Below, in pieces: positions 15,499 to 24,142 of a stretch of 36,390 nucleotides of DNA (its first letter is position 1; each line of letters begins with the position of its first letter). This DNA comes from Actinomycetes bacterium. Its GTDB lineage: Bacteria; Actinomycetota; Actinomycetes; Jiangellales; Jiangellaceae. The notes below the pieces were generated by a model that saw only the letters and a program-made list of their open reading frames with translations, was not told the DNA's origin and did not search any database. The translations under genes and the position numbers were made by a program. The stretch is from assembly GCA_021793295.1 (NCBI GenBank), contig JAJYTA010000025.1:1-36390 (forward strand), in the 5' to 3' direction.

Positions 15499-18400
15499 GT
15501 GACTTCTCGAACCCGGTCGGCGCCCGGGCGCCGGCGCACCACTCGGGTCGTGCGCGGCCTACTCGCGCTCGCGGCGATCCTCGCGCTGGTGATCGGCATC
15601 CCGGTCGCGCTGATCGCCCTTGCCGGCAACCCGCTGCCGGATTCCGCACCGACGTGGAACGACGTGACGTCGGCGCTCACGGCACCGGATGACGGAACGC
15701 TGTTCCTGACCGCGCTGACGTGGCTGGCCTGGCTCGGTTGGGCGAGCTTCGCCGTAGGTGTACTGGTCGAGATCATCGCCGCGGTCCGGGGCCGGCCGGC
15801 ACCACGGATTCGGCTGCTCGGGTTCCAGCAGCGCGCGGCAGCGGGCCTGGTCACGGCGGTGGTCGCCGTGTTCATCGTCGGACCGGTCGGCATGGCCACG
15901 GCCACCACGCCGGCCAGTGCCACCCCGTCACCGCCGCCCACCGCCGAGGCGCAGCAGGCTTCGACGGCCACCCCGCAGGCGCCACCGGCCACCGCGCCCC
16001 AAGCAGCGGAGTCGACGACGGACAACACGACGGCGGACGTCCCCGCCACCCGGACGCACACCGTCCAAAGCGGGGAGTCCTTGTGGCGCATCGCTGCTGA
16101 CCACCTCGGCGACGGCGCTCGCTGGCCCGAGATCGCCGAACTCAACTACGGCGTCCAGCAACCGGATGGCGGTGCGCTCGACCGCAACCACTGGATCGCT
16201 CCAGGCTGGCAACTCGACATTCCGGCCGACGCGGATTCGGCCGCGGAACGCCCTGCCGACGAGGCCGCGGAAGCAACCACACATGTCGTGGTCGAGGGCG
16301 ACACGTTGTGGGACATCGCTGAACAGAAGTTGGGGGACGGAGCCAGGTATCCGGAGATCTTCGAGGCGTCACGGCACACGGTTCAGCCCGACGGTCGACG
16401 GCTGACCGATCCAGACCTGATCATCCCCGGGTGGACCATGACCATTCCGGTCGCCGCACCGCCCAGCGACGATTCCACCGAGGATCAGCCGCGTGAGGAG
16501 GAGCCCGACCACGAGCAGCCCCCGCCCGACCAGCCACCCGTGGACGAGGAACCCCCCGTCGACGAGCCGCCGGTCGACGAGGAACCCCCGGTGGACGACA
16601 CGATCGACGACGACGCCGGTGGGCAAGACCAAGCCGAGTTCGACGGCCCGGGTGCCTCCACGGCCGACATCGGCGATGCCGACTTCCCGGTGCGGACGAC
16701 CGCGGGTATCGGTTCGCTGCTCGCCGCAGGTGTCCTGGCGTACCTGGCGGCCAAGCGGCGCTCACAACAGCGCCATCGACGCTTCGGCGAACGCATCGCG
16801 ATGCCGACCGGTGCCACGGCCGACGCCGAACGGGAGCTGCGTGGCGTTGCAGACCCGATCAGCGTGGAGTCCGTCGATCTGGCCCTGCGTGGGCTCGCCG
16901 CGAGCTGTGCCCAGCGTGGCGTCCCGTTGCCGGCGCTGCGTGTCGCGCGACTGACCGCTGATCAGTTCGAGCTCTACCTCGCTGAGCCGGCCGAGCTGCC
17001 CGCGCCGTTCGTGGCCACCGAGCAGGAGCACGTGTGGTTCCTGCCCGCTGCCGCCGTCCACGACACACCGTCGGAGCAGGTGGCGGACGTGGCCGCTCCC
17101 TACCCCAGCCTGGTGACGATCGGCCATGGCCCCGAGCAGGGGCACCTCCTGCTCGATCTCGAACGTCTGGGCGCCCTGACCCTCACTGGTCCCGACGAAC
17201 TGTCCCAGCAGGTGATGGCCGCGTTGGCGGTCGAACTGGCGACCAGCCCGTGGGCTGACGACCTACAGGTCACACTGGTCGGTACGTGCGCTGACCTGGC
17301 CAGCGGTCTGGACACCGGCCGAGTGCGGCATCTGCCGTCCGTCGGCACGTTGCTCGACGAACTCTCGCGGCGCGCCGAGCACGATCGCGCCGCACTGACG
17401 GACTCCGGTGCACAATCCCTCGACGAAGCCCGGGTTCGCGGTCTGGCTCCGGCGGCATGGACCCCCGAGATCGTGCTGCTGGCCGAGCCGCTGACATCGG
17501 CTCAACATGAGCAGCTCATCGACCTGGTCGATGAGCTGCCCCGGGTCGCAGTCGCCGCCGTCACGAATGACGACGACGCACCGAGCACCTGGTCGCTGGA
17601 GTTGGACGCCGACGATCCCGACGTCGCCGTACTGCAGCCGGTCGGGGTCGAAGTCAGCCCGCAGCGCCTCGACGACGACCAATACCGCCGGATTCTCGAC
17701 CTCCTCGGCATCGCCGAACAGGCTTCGGTCGCCGTACCCACGCCGGAACCGGAGCCGATCGCTCCGGACGGTCCGGTCACAGAAGCACCCGTCGGTGCGC
17801 CGGTGGATTCACCGCCCAGGCCACTGGTCGGCTCCACCGTGACCTCGACACCGCCCGCGCCGTCTGTCGCCGACCTCGACGCCGAGCTGGCCCGGCTCGA
17901 CACGCCACGCGACGGACCGACGATTCTGCTGCTCGGCCCGGTGGAGGTCGACAACGCCACCGGCCCGATCGAACAGTCGAAGTATCGCCAGCTGACCGAG
18001 ATCGCCGCGTACATCGCGCTGAACCCGGGGCTGGGCCACGCCGCCTTGGATGAAGCGATCTGGCCCGGCAACCGGGTCACGCAGAACACCCGGAACACCG
18101 CGATCTCCAAACTGCGGCGTTGGTTCGGCAGCGATGGACGAGGCGAGGACTACCTCCCCCGGGTCGACAACGGCTATCGGTTCCACCCCGCCGTGGGGAC
18201 CGACTGGGACGCCTGGACGCGGTACATCGGTCCCGATCCGCGAATCGCAGGTACCGACCAACTGCTTCAGGCGCTCGAGCTCGTCCGCGGCCAGCCGTTC
18301 ACGGGCGTCAATCCGCGGCGCTACGGCTGGGCCGAGCATCTGAAGCAGGAGATGATCGCCGCCATCGTCGACGCCGCCCATGAGCTCGCCCAACGCGGGC

Positions 18401-18657
18401 TGCGTGCCGGCGACCCGTACCTTGCGCGTAAGGCCGCGACCATCGGACTGCAGGCCGAACCCGGCATGGAGGTGCTGTGGCGCGACCGGATCGAGGCGGA
18501 ACACCTGGCCGGAAACCGTGCCGGCATCGACGACGCGGTCGCTCGGCTGACGGCCATCACCGACGACCTCGGCGATGATCTGGAGGAGGCGACCGTCAAC
18601 CTCATTCAGGAGCTGGTGCCTGGTCGGAGCGCAGGAGTACCGTTCGGCGCGGTGTAA
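15499..18657 (+). CDS. Membrane-spanning LysM protein with C-terminal SARP/BTAD regulator domain
   Basis: A 1052-residue protein, GTG start with GAGGAG upstream. Three helices lie at about 17-40, 72-100 and 112-135. Two LysM domains follow (about 187-245, HTVQSGESLWRIA; about 260-316, HVVVEGDTLWDIA), then an acidic Pro linker with PPVDEE repeats (about 320-395) and a fourth helix (about 398-418). The cytoplasmic half ends in an OmpR-type winged helix (about 804-900, NTAISKLRRWFG) and a bacterial transcriptional activation domain (about 905-1030). With the N-terminus inside, the four helices put LysM outside and the DNA-binding part inside. LysM binds peptidoglycan, so this looks like a one-protein cell-wall sensor and regulator, possibly for the Tad genes it terminates. 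Architecture is seen; the regulon is inferred. Confidence 0.85.
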   Translation: MTSRTRSAPGRRRTTRVVRGLLALAAILALVIGIPVALIALAGNPLPDSAPTWNDVTSALTAPDDGTLFLTALTWLAWLGWASFAVGVLVEIIAAVRGRPAPRIRLLGFQQRAAAGLVTAVVAVFIVGPVGMATATTPASATPSPPPTAEAQQASTATPQAPPATAPQAAESTTDNTTADVPATRTHTVQSGESLWRIAADHLGDGARWPEIAELNYGVQQPDGGALDRNHWIAPGWQLDIPADADSAAERPADEAAEATTHVVVEGDTLWDIAEQKLGDGARYPEIFEASRHTVQPDGRRLTDPDLIIPGWTMTIPVAAPPSDDSTEDQPREEEPDHEQPPPDQPPVDEEPPVDEPPVDEEPPVDDTIDDDAGGQDQAEFDGPGASTADIGDADFPVRTTAGIGSLLAAGVLAYLAAKRRSQQRHRRFGERIAMPTGATADAERELRGVADPISVESVDLALRGLAASCAQRGVPLPALRVARLTADQFELYLAEPAELPAPFVATEQEHVWFLPAAAVHDTPSEQVADVAAPYPSLVTIGHGPEQGHLLLDLERLGALTLTGPDELSQQVMAALAVELATSPWADDLQVTLVGTCADLASGLDTGRVRHLPSVGTLLDELSRRAEHDRAALTDSGAQSLDEARVRGLAPAAWTPEIVLLAEPLTSAQHEQLIDLVDELPRVAVAAVTNDDDAPSTWSLELDADDPDVAVLQPVGVEVSPQRLDDDQYRRILDLLGIAEQASVAVPTPEPEPIAPDGPVTEAPVGAPVDSPPRPLVGSTVTSTPPAPSVADLDAELARLDTPRDGPTILLLGPVEVDNATGPIEQSKYRQLTEIAAYIALNPGLGHAALDEAIWPGNRVTQNTRNTAISKLRRWFGSDGRGEDYLPRVDNGYRFHPAVGTDWDAWTRYIGPDPRIAGTDQLLQALELVRGQPFTGVNPRRYGWAEHLKQEMIAAIVDAAHELAQRGLRAGDPYLARKAATIGLQAEPGMEVLWRDRIEAEHLAGNRAGIDDAVARLTAITDDLGDDLEEATVNLIQELVPGRSAGVPFGAV
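16535..16600 (+). repeat. In-frame PPVDEE repeats in the linker of the LysM-BTAD protein
   Basis: Four near-identical units encode PPVDEE, PPVDE, PPVDEE and PPVDD in a row. The Pro/acidic linker is likely extended and crosses from the LysM domains to the fourth membrane helix. Such coding repeats may vary in number between strains. Confidence 0.6.
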
Positions 18658-18746
18658 GCGCAAGGCCGGCACCGTGATCAGCGCCGGCACGGATGTGGGT
18701 GTCGAGACCCGTGGTCCGGCGCTACCGGCGACCGACGCCTGTCAAC

Positions 18747-19736
18747 TCACTGCACCAGAACCTGAATCTCGCCCACCGGGACCAACGTGCCGTTCCACGG
18801 GCTCTCCAGCGTGTCCGGCACACCCGGCAGCGAGATCGGTTCGCCGCGCAGGGTGTAGGTGACGTCATAGACCAGGCGTGCCTGCGCGGTGTAGGCGCCG
18901 CGACCATCGAGGTCCTGCGCGGGCTGATCGTGCGAGGTCTCCAGGTACACGTGCTCGCAATCGTCGGTGTCGGGTTTGTTGTCGCACGTGAACGTCCCGG
19001 ACGAATCGCCTGGATCGATTTCGACGTGACTGAACGTTCCGAAGGCCTGCAGCGGACCGGCCTGTCCGCCCACGATCTCGCCGTCCCCGATGCCGTCGAC
19101 CTCGAACCTGGTGTCGGCGCCGACGTAGGTCAGTTCGTTCGGCTCGAACGACAGGGTGAACGCAGGGGTCTGCAGCTTCCCCCAGGCCGCCCAGCCCTCG
19201 TCCGGTAACGATTCGTCGTACGGATCGATCCAGCCGAAGCGGCCGTCGGGCTCACCGTCGGGCGGCAGGAAACACTCGTAGTAGGTGAAGATCTCGCTGT
19301 CGGACTCGCGGCCGCGCTCGGGCCAGTTCTCTTCGGGAATCGTGGACGGAATGTCGGCCCAGCAGGCTCGCTCGCCCATGCAGAACTCCGAATACGGCTC
19401 GTGCGACAGGTCGCAGGTGGGACCGTCCCATTCACCTTCACCGTCGTCCTCGCCGCTGTCGTCCTCGCCGGGCGTTTCGCACACATAGACGTATTCGTGC
19501 CGGCCCGGCGAAACCTCGACCCATTCCCAGCATTCCGGCGCCGAGGACAAACCCGGAATATCGGGCGGCGTACCGGGTGACTTGGTTGGAGGTGCGGCAG
19601 GTGGAGTGTCCGTGGCATCCGTCGGCGCGTCGGTGGCGTTCTCGCTTGCAACCGACACGACCGCCGGGGTCAGCGCCATGATCACGGCGGCGGCAAGGGC
19701 GGCCGATGCGCCGCGTAGTTTCGCTGTCCTCAGCAC
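18747..19736 (-). CDS. Secreted cysteine-containing protein of unknown function
   Basis: A 329-residue protein from the GTG at 19736, which has GGGAGAGG upstream and overlaps the stop of the lipoprotein gene. A longer frame from an ATG at 19778 lacks this site. The N-terminus is basic with a hydrophobic core (ASAALAAAVIMALTPAVVSVA) and probably a cleaved signal peptide. A Thr/Pro-rich stretch, an acidic Asp/Glu/Gly stretch and a Trp-, Tyr- and acid-rich body with eight cysteines follow, an even number that suits disulfides outside the cell. The C-terminal 80 residues look like a beta domain (AYTAQARLVYDVTYTLRG). I do not recognise the family. It is co-transcribed with the lipoprotein and convergent with the LysM-BTAD gene, so a surface role linked to the pilus block is possible. 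Confidence 0.7.
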   Translation of the reverse strand: MLRTAKLRGASAALAAAVIMALTPAVVSVASENATDAPTDATDTPPAAPPTKSPGTPPDIPGLSSAPECWEWVEVSPGRHEYVYVCETPGEDDSGEDDGEGEWDGPTCDLSHEPYSEFCMGERACWADIPSTIPEENWPERGRESDSEIFTYYECFLPPDGEPDGRFGWIDPYDESLPDEGWAAWGKLQTPAFTLSFEPNELTYVGADTRFEVDGIGDGEIVGGQAGPLQAFGTFSHVEIDPGDSSGTFTCDNKPDTDDCEHVYLETSHDQPAQDLDGRGAYTAQARLVYDVTYTLRGEPISLPGVPDTLESPWNGTLVPVGEIQVLVQ

Positions 19737-20284
19737 GTTACCGCCTCTCCCGGCTCGACCGATTCTCCGACGAGCCATGAGCCACCCGATTTGATCATTT
19801 CGAACTGCACTGGATACGGCTTGAGCTGGTCATCTCGTGGCGGCAACGTCTGCCCGCCGACCTCGGCCAGCCACTCCGATTCGTCCACACACGCGGTCAC
19901 CGTCGCCGATCTACCGTCGACGTCGACCTTGACGGCACTGATCACCGGCGCGCCGACGCGCACGAGACCCTGTTGCTCGTATCGTGTCGCCACGCCGACG
20001 TTCTCGTCGATGGTCTCGTCGACGGCGATGTCGCTGAACAAGGCAGCCGCGTCGGCGACTTGCCCACTTTGCGCCTGCACGACCGCGTGCCAATAGGCCT
20101 CGAAGACCGCTGTGATTTCAGTTTCGGGGTCGTCAGCGCTCGCAGCGGCAACGGGAATTGTGGCCGAGGGGTCCGAGCCGCCCGCGTCAGCATCGCCGTC
20201 GGCATTACAACCGACGGCGAGAAAGCCCAGGACGGCCAAGCCGACTGAGAAGCGCCGGCCCGCCCGGGGAAACGAGCCGTTCAT
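19730..20284 (-). CDS. Lipoprotein with NTF2-like domain
   Basis: A 184-residue protein from the ATG at 20284; a longer frame to 20332 would add residues ahead of the signal sequence. The signal peptide ends in the lipobox LAVGC (Cys at about 27), followed by an Asp/Gly/Ala linker. The rest (about 50-180) has the helix-strand order of small NTF2-like domains: EAYWHAVVQAQSGQ, then beta strands VISAVKVDVDGRSATVTACVD (landmarks VISAVKVDVDG, TVTACVD) and GGSWLVGES at the end. Such lipoproteins are anchored to the outer face of the membrane. The ribosome binding site is poor. It forms a unit with the secreted protein downstream. Confidence 0.72.
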   Translation of the reverse strand: MNGSFPRAGRRFSVGLAVLGFLAVGCNADGDADAGGSDPSATIPVAAASADDPETEITAVFEAYWHAVVQAQSGQVADAAALFSDIAVDETIDENVGVATRYEQQGLVRVGAPVISAVKVDVDGRSATVTACVDESEWLAEVGGQTLPPRDDQLKPYPVQFEMIKSGGSWLVGESVEPGEAVTC

Positions 20285-20569
20285 GCAGGGACCATAGCGA
20301 TCCGGACCGGAAAGGGGCAACACATTGTCCATGAACCGTTAGTGTCATTCGTTTTCAATGTCGCAGGTCTGCCCGCTGCGCGACCGGTCGCGACGCGCCC
20401 TCGGCGGCCCGGGTCGAACCCCGGGCGGATCGAGTGGCGCACAGGCCGACTCCTCGCCTCGAGATGGGTAGAATCGGCCGCGAGCCGTGACGGTTCGCGC
20501 GGGTTCGGCCAGTACGGGCTGACGGACGTGACGACGTCCGACCTCGGCTCGGGGAGGACACTGAGGCGG
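20285..20569. other. Divergent gap at the border of secretion block and origin core
   Basis: This 285-bp gap lies between the lipoprotein gene and the CwlM-like gene, which point away from each other. It holds the strong hairpin at 20407-20426 and no supported gene. The frame of the CwlM-like gene is open back to 20342, but the sequence there does not look like coding for that family. Confidence 0.5.
20407..20426. other. Perfect 7-bp hairpin with TCGAAC loop
   Basis: GCCCGGG and CCCGGGC flank a six-base loop TCGAAC. It resembles a tRNA T-arm at first sight, but the TTC of the T-loop is missing and no matching acceptor, D or anticodon arms lie at tRNA distances. It could be an RNA hairpin in the leader of the CwlM-like gene or a trace of an attachment site at the border. 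Confidence 0.4.
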
Positions 20570-21706
20570 ATGACCTCGCTTCGCTATCAGTTGGGTGACA
20601 CCGGTCCAGCGATCGCCGAGATTCGCTCCAAGCTCACCCAACTCGGGCTGCTCGACGACACAGCGCCGGGTCCCAGTACGTTCGACGAAGACGTCGATCG
20701 CGCCATCCGGCAGTTCCAACAGGAGCGGGGACTCACGGCGACCGGAATCGTCGACGCCACGACCTACCGGGTGCTCGACGAAGCCCGCTGGCGCCTGGGT
20801 GACCGGCTGCTGTCGTACGTCGTCAGCAACCCGCTCGCTGGTGACGACGTCATCGCACTTCAGCGCCGCTTGTCCGAACTCGGGTTCGATGTCGGCCGGA
20901 TCGACGGTGTCTTCGGTACCAGGACGGGCGAGGCGCTGCGCCAGTTCCAGCGCAACGTCGGCATTCCTGCTGACGGCACCTGCGGGCCCAGCACGTTCAA
21001 GGCGTTGGGCCGACTGGCTCCCATCGTGACCGGCGGACGGCCGGACAGTCTTCGCGCGTCCGAGGCGATCCGCCAGGCCGGCAAGCGGCTGCCCGGCAAG
21101 GTGGTCGTCATCGATCCTGGGCACGGAGGACCGGACCGCGGCAACGTCGGGCACGGCTTCGACGAAGCGTCGGTCGTCGAAGACCTCGCCGCACGCATCG
21201 AGGGCCGCCTGACGGCCACCGGCGTGCAGACGTACCTCACCCGCGGACCGGGGGCCGAGAGCTCACCGTCAGAGTCCGAGCGCGCCGCGTTCGCCAACGA
21301 CACCGACGCCAACCTGCTCATCTCGCTGCATGTCGATGCGCATCCCAGCCCGGAAGCCTCCGGGGTCGCCACGTATTACTACGGCGGCCAACAGCCAGGC
21401 ACCACCAGCGCCATCGGCGAGCAGTTCGCCGGCCTGGTCCAACGCGAGATCGTCGCGCGCACCGACCTCGTCGACTGCCGCAGCCATGGCAAGACGTGGG
21501 ACCTGCTGCGGCATGCCCGGATGGCTGCCGTTCGCGTCGAGTTGGGCTACATCACCAACGAGGGTGACGCCGCCCGGCTGGCCGACCCGGACTTCCGCGA
21601 CGTCGTCGCCGAAGCCATCGTGATCGCGATCCAGCGGGTTTACCTACCGTCCGGCGAAGATGCCGCCACGGGCGCGCTGCGGTTCCACGATCTGGCAACC
21701 AATTGA
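20570..21706 (+). CDS. cwlM: CwlM-like N-acetylmuramoyl-L-alanine amidase
   Basis: A 378-residue soluble protein from the ATG at 20570 (GGGGAGG and TGAGGCGG upstream). Two peptidoglycan-binding domains (about 8-75 and 84-150) precede an Amidase_3 domain (about 178-370) with VVVIDPGHGG, a DEASVVEDLA helix, LLISLHVDA and VRVELGYITNEGDA. These supply the His, Glu, His and catalytic Glu expected of zinc amidases that cut between MurNAc and L-Ala. No signal peptide is seen. Mycobacterial CwlM, encoded near the origin, is a cytoplasmic activator of MurA rather than a hydrolase, and the same regulatory role is plausible here. The visible metal residues make residual catalysis possible. The gene order next to parAB supports the CwlM assignment. 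Confidence 0.8.
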   Translation: MTSLRYQLGDTGPAIAEIRSKLTQLGLLDDTAPGPSTFDEDVDRAIRQFQQERGLTATGIVDATTYRVLDEARWRLGDRLLSYVVSNPLAGDDVIALQRRLSELGFDVGRIDGVFGTRTGEALRQFQRNVGIPADGTCGPSTFKALGRLAPIVTGGRPDSLRASEAIRQAGKRLPGKVVVIDPGHGGPDRGNVGHGFDEASVVEDLAARIEGRLTATGVQTYLTRGPGAESSPSESERAAFANDTDANLLISLHVDAHPSPEASGVATYYYGGQQPGTTSAIGEQFAGLVQREIVARTDLVDCRSHGKTWDLLRHARMAAVRVELGYITNEGDAARLADPDFRDVVAEAIVIAIQRVYLPSGEDAATGALRFHDLATN

Positions 21707-21831
21707 CCGGTTCATGAACTATCGATTCGCCTCCGCGTTCGGCTTGAGGCATCGTGTTGTGTGGAGAGAGTCGTCGAGGGCCGGCCTAGGTGCCTCGTGA
21801 CCAGCGTCAGTCGATCAACGGGAGGTGTGAC

Positions 21832-23169
21832 GTGAGCCAGCAGCCGGGCCCCGATCGAAGGACGACTGACGCAGTAGCAGCCGCCGGCTCTCGCCTCGAC
21901 TCGTACGTCGATCGCTACGCCACGCGCACCCACGGCATGACGGCGTCAGAGGTTCGCTCACTGTTCGCTGTCGCCTCTCGGCCCGAGGTCGTCTCGCTGG
22001 CCGGCGGCATGCCGAACATCTCCGGGCTGCCCCTGGACATCGTCGGTTCGCTGATGCACGACCTCGTGACCAAACGCGGCATGTCGGCCCTGCAGTACGG
22101 GTCGGGGCAGGGTGACCCTGTGCTGCGTGAGCAGATCTGCGACGTGATGCGTCCGACGGGCATCGCGGCACACCCCGACGACGTCACCGTGACGGTCGGC
22201 TCCCAGCAGGCGCTCGACCTGGTCACCCGGATCTTCATCGATCCCGGCGACGTGATTCTGGCCGAGGCACCGTCGTACGTCGGCGCGCTGGGCACGTTCC
22301 GCTCTTATCAGGCCGACGTCGTACACGTCGAGATGGACGACGACGGACTCGTCCCGGAGCGGCTGGCCGAAGCGATCACCACCACCGAAGCGTCCGGACG
22401 GCGCATCAAGTTCTTGTACACGATCCCGAGCTACCACAACCCCGGCGGCGTCACGCTCACGTCCGCGCGCCGCGCCGAGGTGCTGGAGATCTGTCGCCGC
22501 GCCGACGTGCTGATCATCGAGGACGACCCCTACGGCCTGCTCGGCTTCGATGGCGAGGTACCCCGGGCGATGCGCGCCGACGACACCGAGCGTGTGGTCT
22601 ACCTGGGCTCGTTCTCCAAGACGTTCGCGCCCGGCCTGCGGGTCGGCTGGGCGCTGGCGCCGCACGCTGTCCGCGAGAAGCTGGTTCTCGCCGCTGAGAA
22701 CAGTGTGTTGTGCCCGCCGGCGTTCAGTCAGCTCGCAGTGTCGGAGTACCTGTCCGGCCACGACTGGCTCGGGCAGGTCAAGGACTTCCGTGAGACGTAC
22801 CGGGAGCGCCGCGACGCGATGCTCTCGTCGCTGCAAGATCTGATGCCTGAATCCGCACACTGGACCCGTCCGTCGGGCGGATTCTATGTCTGGTTGACAC
22901 TGCCTGAAGGCATCGACACCAAGGCCATGCTGCCCCGGGCGGTGACGAACCGGGTCGCCTACGTCCCTGGTACGGCGTTCTACGCCGATGGATTCGGGTC
23001 GCGATCGATGCGGCTGTCGTACTGTTATCCGACACCAGATCGAATCCGTGAGGGCGTGCGGCGGTTGGCTCAAGTGGTCGAGCAGGAGATGGAGTTGCGC
23101 GCCACGTTCGGAGCATGGGGTTCCCCGCAGCGCCCTGGGTTGGACGCACCGGCACCTGATCAGAGTTAG
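21832..23169 (+). CDS. PLP-dependent aminotransferase, class I/II
   Basis: A 445-residue enzyme starting at the GTG at 21832, where GGGAGGTG precedes; an ATG at 21790 has no site. It is a fold-type I aminotransferase: SLAGGMPN near the N-terminus, YGSGQGDPVLREQI, TVGSQQALDLV, PSYHNPGGVTL, IIEDDPYG with the PLP-binding Asp, and YLGSFSKTFAPGLRVGW with the Schiff-base Lys. These match the 2-aminoadipate/aromatic aminotransferase (LysN/ARO8-like) group, which moves amino groups between amino acids and 2-oxo acids in the cytoplasm. The true substrate cannot be told from sequence. It precedes the D-Ala ligase-like gene by 16 bp, and an aminotransferase is often found at this position beside parAB in actinobacteria. 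Confidence 0.85.
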   Translation: MSQQPGPDRRTTDAVAAAGSRLDSYVDRYATRTHGMTASEVRSLFAVASRPEVVSLAGGMPNISGLPLDIVGSLMHDLVTKRGMSALQYGSGQGDPVLREQICDVMRPTGIAAHPDDVTVTVGSQQALDLVTRIFIDPGDVILAEAPSYVGALGTFRSYQADVVHVEMDDDGLVPERLAEAITTTEASGRRIKFLYTIPSYHNPGGVTLTSARRAEVLEICRRADVLIIEDDPYGLLGFDGEVPRAMRADDTERVVYLGSFSKTFAPGLRVGWALAPHAVREKLVLAAENSVLCPPAFSQLAVSEYLSGHDWLGQVKDFRETYRERRDAMLSSLQDLMPESAHWTRPSGGFYVWLTLPEGIDTKAMLPRAVTNRVAYVPGTAFYADGFGSRSMRLSYCYPTPDRIREGVRRLAQVVEQEMELRATFGAWGSPQRPGLDAPAPDQS

Positions 23170-23185
23170 AAGGGTCTTTTTCAGC

Positions 23186-24142
23186 ATGAGCGACCTCGGC
23201 CGCGTCCTCGTTCTCGCCGGTGGGCTCTCCCACGAGCGCGACGTCTCCTTGCGATCAGGTCGTCGAGTAGCCGAGGCGTTGCGCGATGTCGGTGTCGACG
23301 TGGAGCAACGCGATGCCGACGCCGACCTGTTCGCCACCCTGCGGCGCGATCGCCCACACGTGGTGTTTCCGTTGCTGCACGGTGCCCAGGGCGAGGACGG
23401 GGCGATCCAGGAGGTCCTGTCCCTGTTCGGGCTGCCGTTCGTCGGCTCGGGTGCGGCGGCCTGCCGCCAGGCTTTCGACAAGCCAGTGGCCAAGTCGATC
23501 GTCGAACGTGGTGGGCTGTCGACGCCCGCCTGTGCGGTTCTGCCGCAATCGACCTTCCGCGAGCTCGGCGCTGGTGTCCTGCTCGACGCCCTGCTGGACC
23601 GGCTCGGCCTTCCGGTGGTGGTGAAGCCCGCGCGTGGCGGTTCGGCTCTGGGCACATCGGTCGTCCGCGACGCCGACGCCTTGCCTGCGGCCATGGTCGA
23701 GTGCTTCGCCTACGGGGAAGCGGCGCTGGTCGAGCAGTGGATCGACGGGACCGAAGTGGCCGTGTCGGTCGTCGACACCGGCGACGGCCCACAGGCGCTG
23801 CCGGCCGTCGAGATCGTTCCGGAGTCCGGCACGTACGACTACCATGCTCGCTACACCGCCGGTACCACCGAGTTCTTCGTTCCGGCCCGCCTCGACAGCG
23901 CCGTCAGCCTGGCGACCGCCGACGCGGCGGTCGCGGCACATCGCCTCCTGGGCCTGCGTGATGTCTCGCGCACCGATCTGATCGTCGATTCCGCCGGGCG
24001 GCCGTGGTTTCTGGACGTCAACGTCGCCCCGGGAATGACCGAAACGTCGCTGTTGCCCCAGGCCGTCCGGGCCGCTGGCCACGATCTCGGTCTGCTCGCG
24101 CGCGATCTGCTCGTCGCCGCAGCTGAACGGCACGGGGCCTGA
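23186..24142 (+). CDS. D-alanine--D-alanine ligase-like ATP-grasp enzyme
   Basis: A 318-residue protein from the ATG at 23186 (AGAAGGGT upstream). The N-terminal domain has VLAGGLSHERDVSLRSG, which parallels the GGxSxEHEVSLxSG signature of Ddl enzymes. HVVFPLLHGAQGEDGAIQ parallels the FPxLHGxxGEDGxxQ motif. The ATP-grasp part shows VVKPARGGSALGTSVV, TYDYHARY and WFLDVNVAPGMTETSLLPQA, with the metal-binding Asp/Asn. Ddl joins two D-Ala for peptidoglycan precursors. The protein is shorter than the main actinobacterial Ddl (about 350-370), so it may be a second copy or have another specificity. It converges on parB. Confidence 0.83.
   Translation: MSDLGRVLVLAGGLSHERDVSLRSGRRVAEALRDVGVDVEQRDADADLFATLRRDRPHVVFPLLHGAQGEDGAIQEVLSLFGLPFVGSGAAACRQAFDKPVAKSIVERGGLSTPACAVLPQSTFRELGAGVLLDALLDRLGLPVVVKPARGGSALGTSVVRDADALPAAMVECFAYGEAALVEQWIDGTEVAVSVVDTGDGPQALPAVEIVPESGTYDYHARYTAGTTEFFVPARLDSAVSLATADAAVAAHRLLGLRDVSRTDLIVDSAGRPWFLDVNVAPGMTETSLLPQAVRAAGHDLGLLARDLLVAAAERHGA

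Noticed and set aside
20407-20426. tRNA T-arm or tRNA gene
   Set aside because: The loop lacks TTC, and no acceptor, D or anticodon stems are found at tRNA spacing; a CGATCCG/CGGATCG pair is 135 bases apart, too long.
20332-21716. Inverted 9-bp repeat CATGAACCG/CGGTTCATG flanking the CwlM-like gene
   Set aside because: Too short to argue for a mobile unit, and no target duplication or transposase is present.
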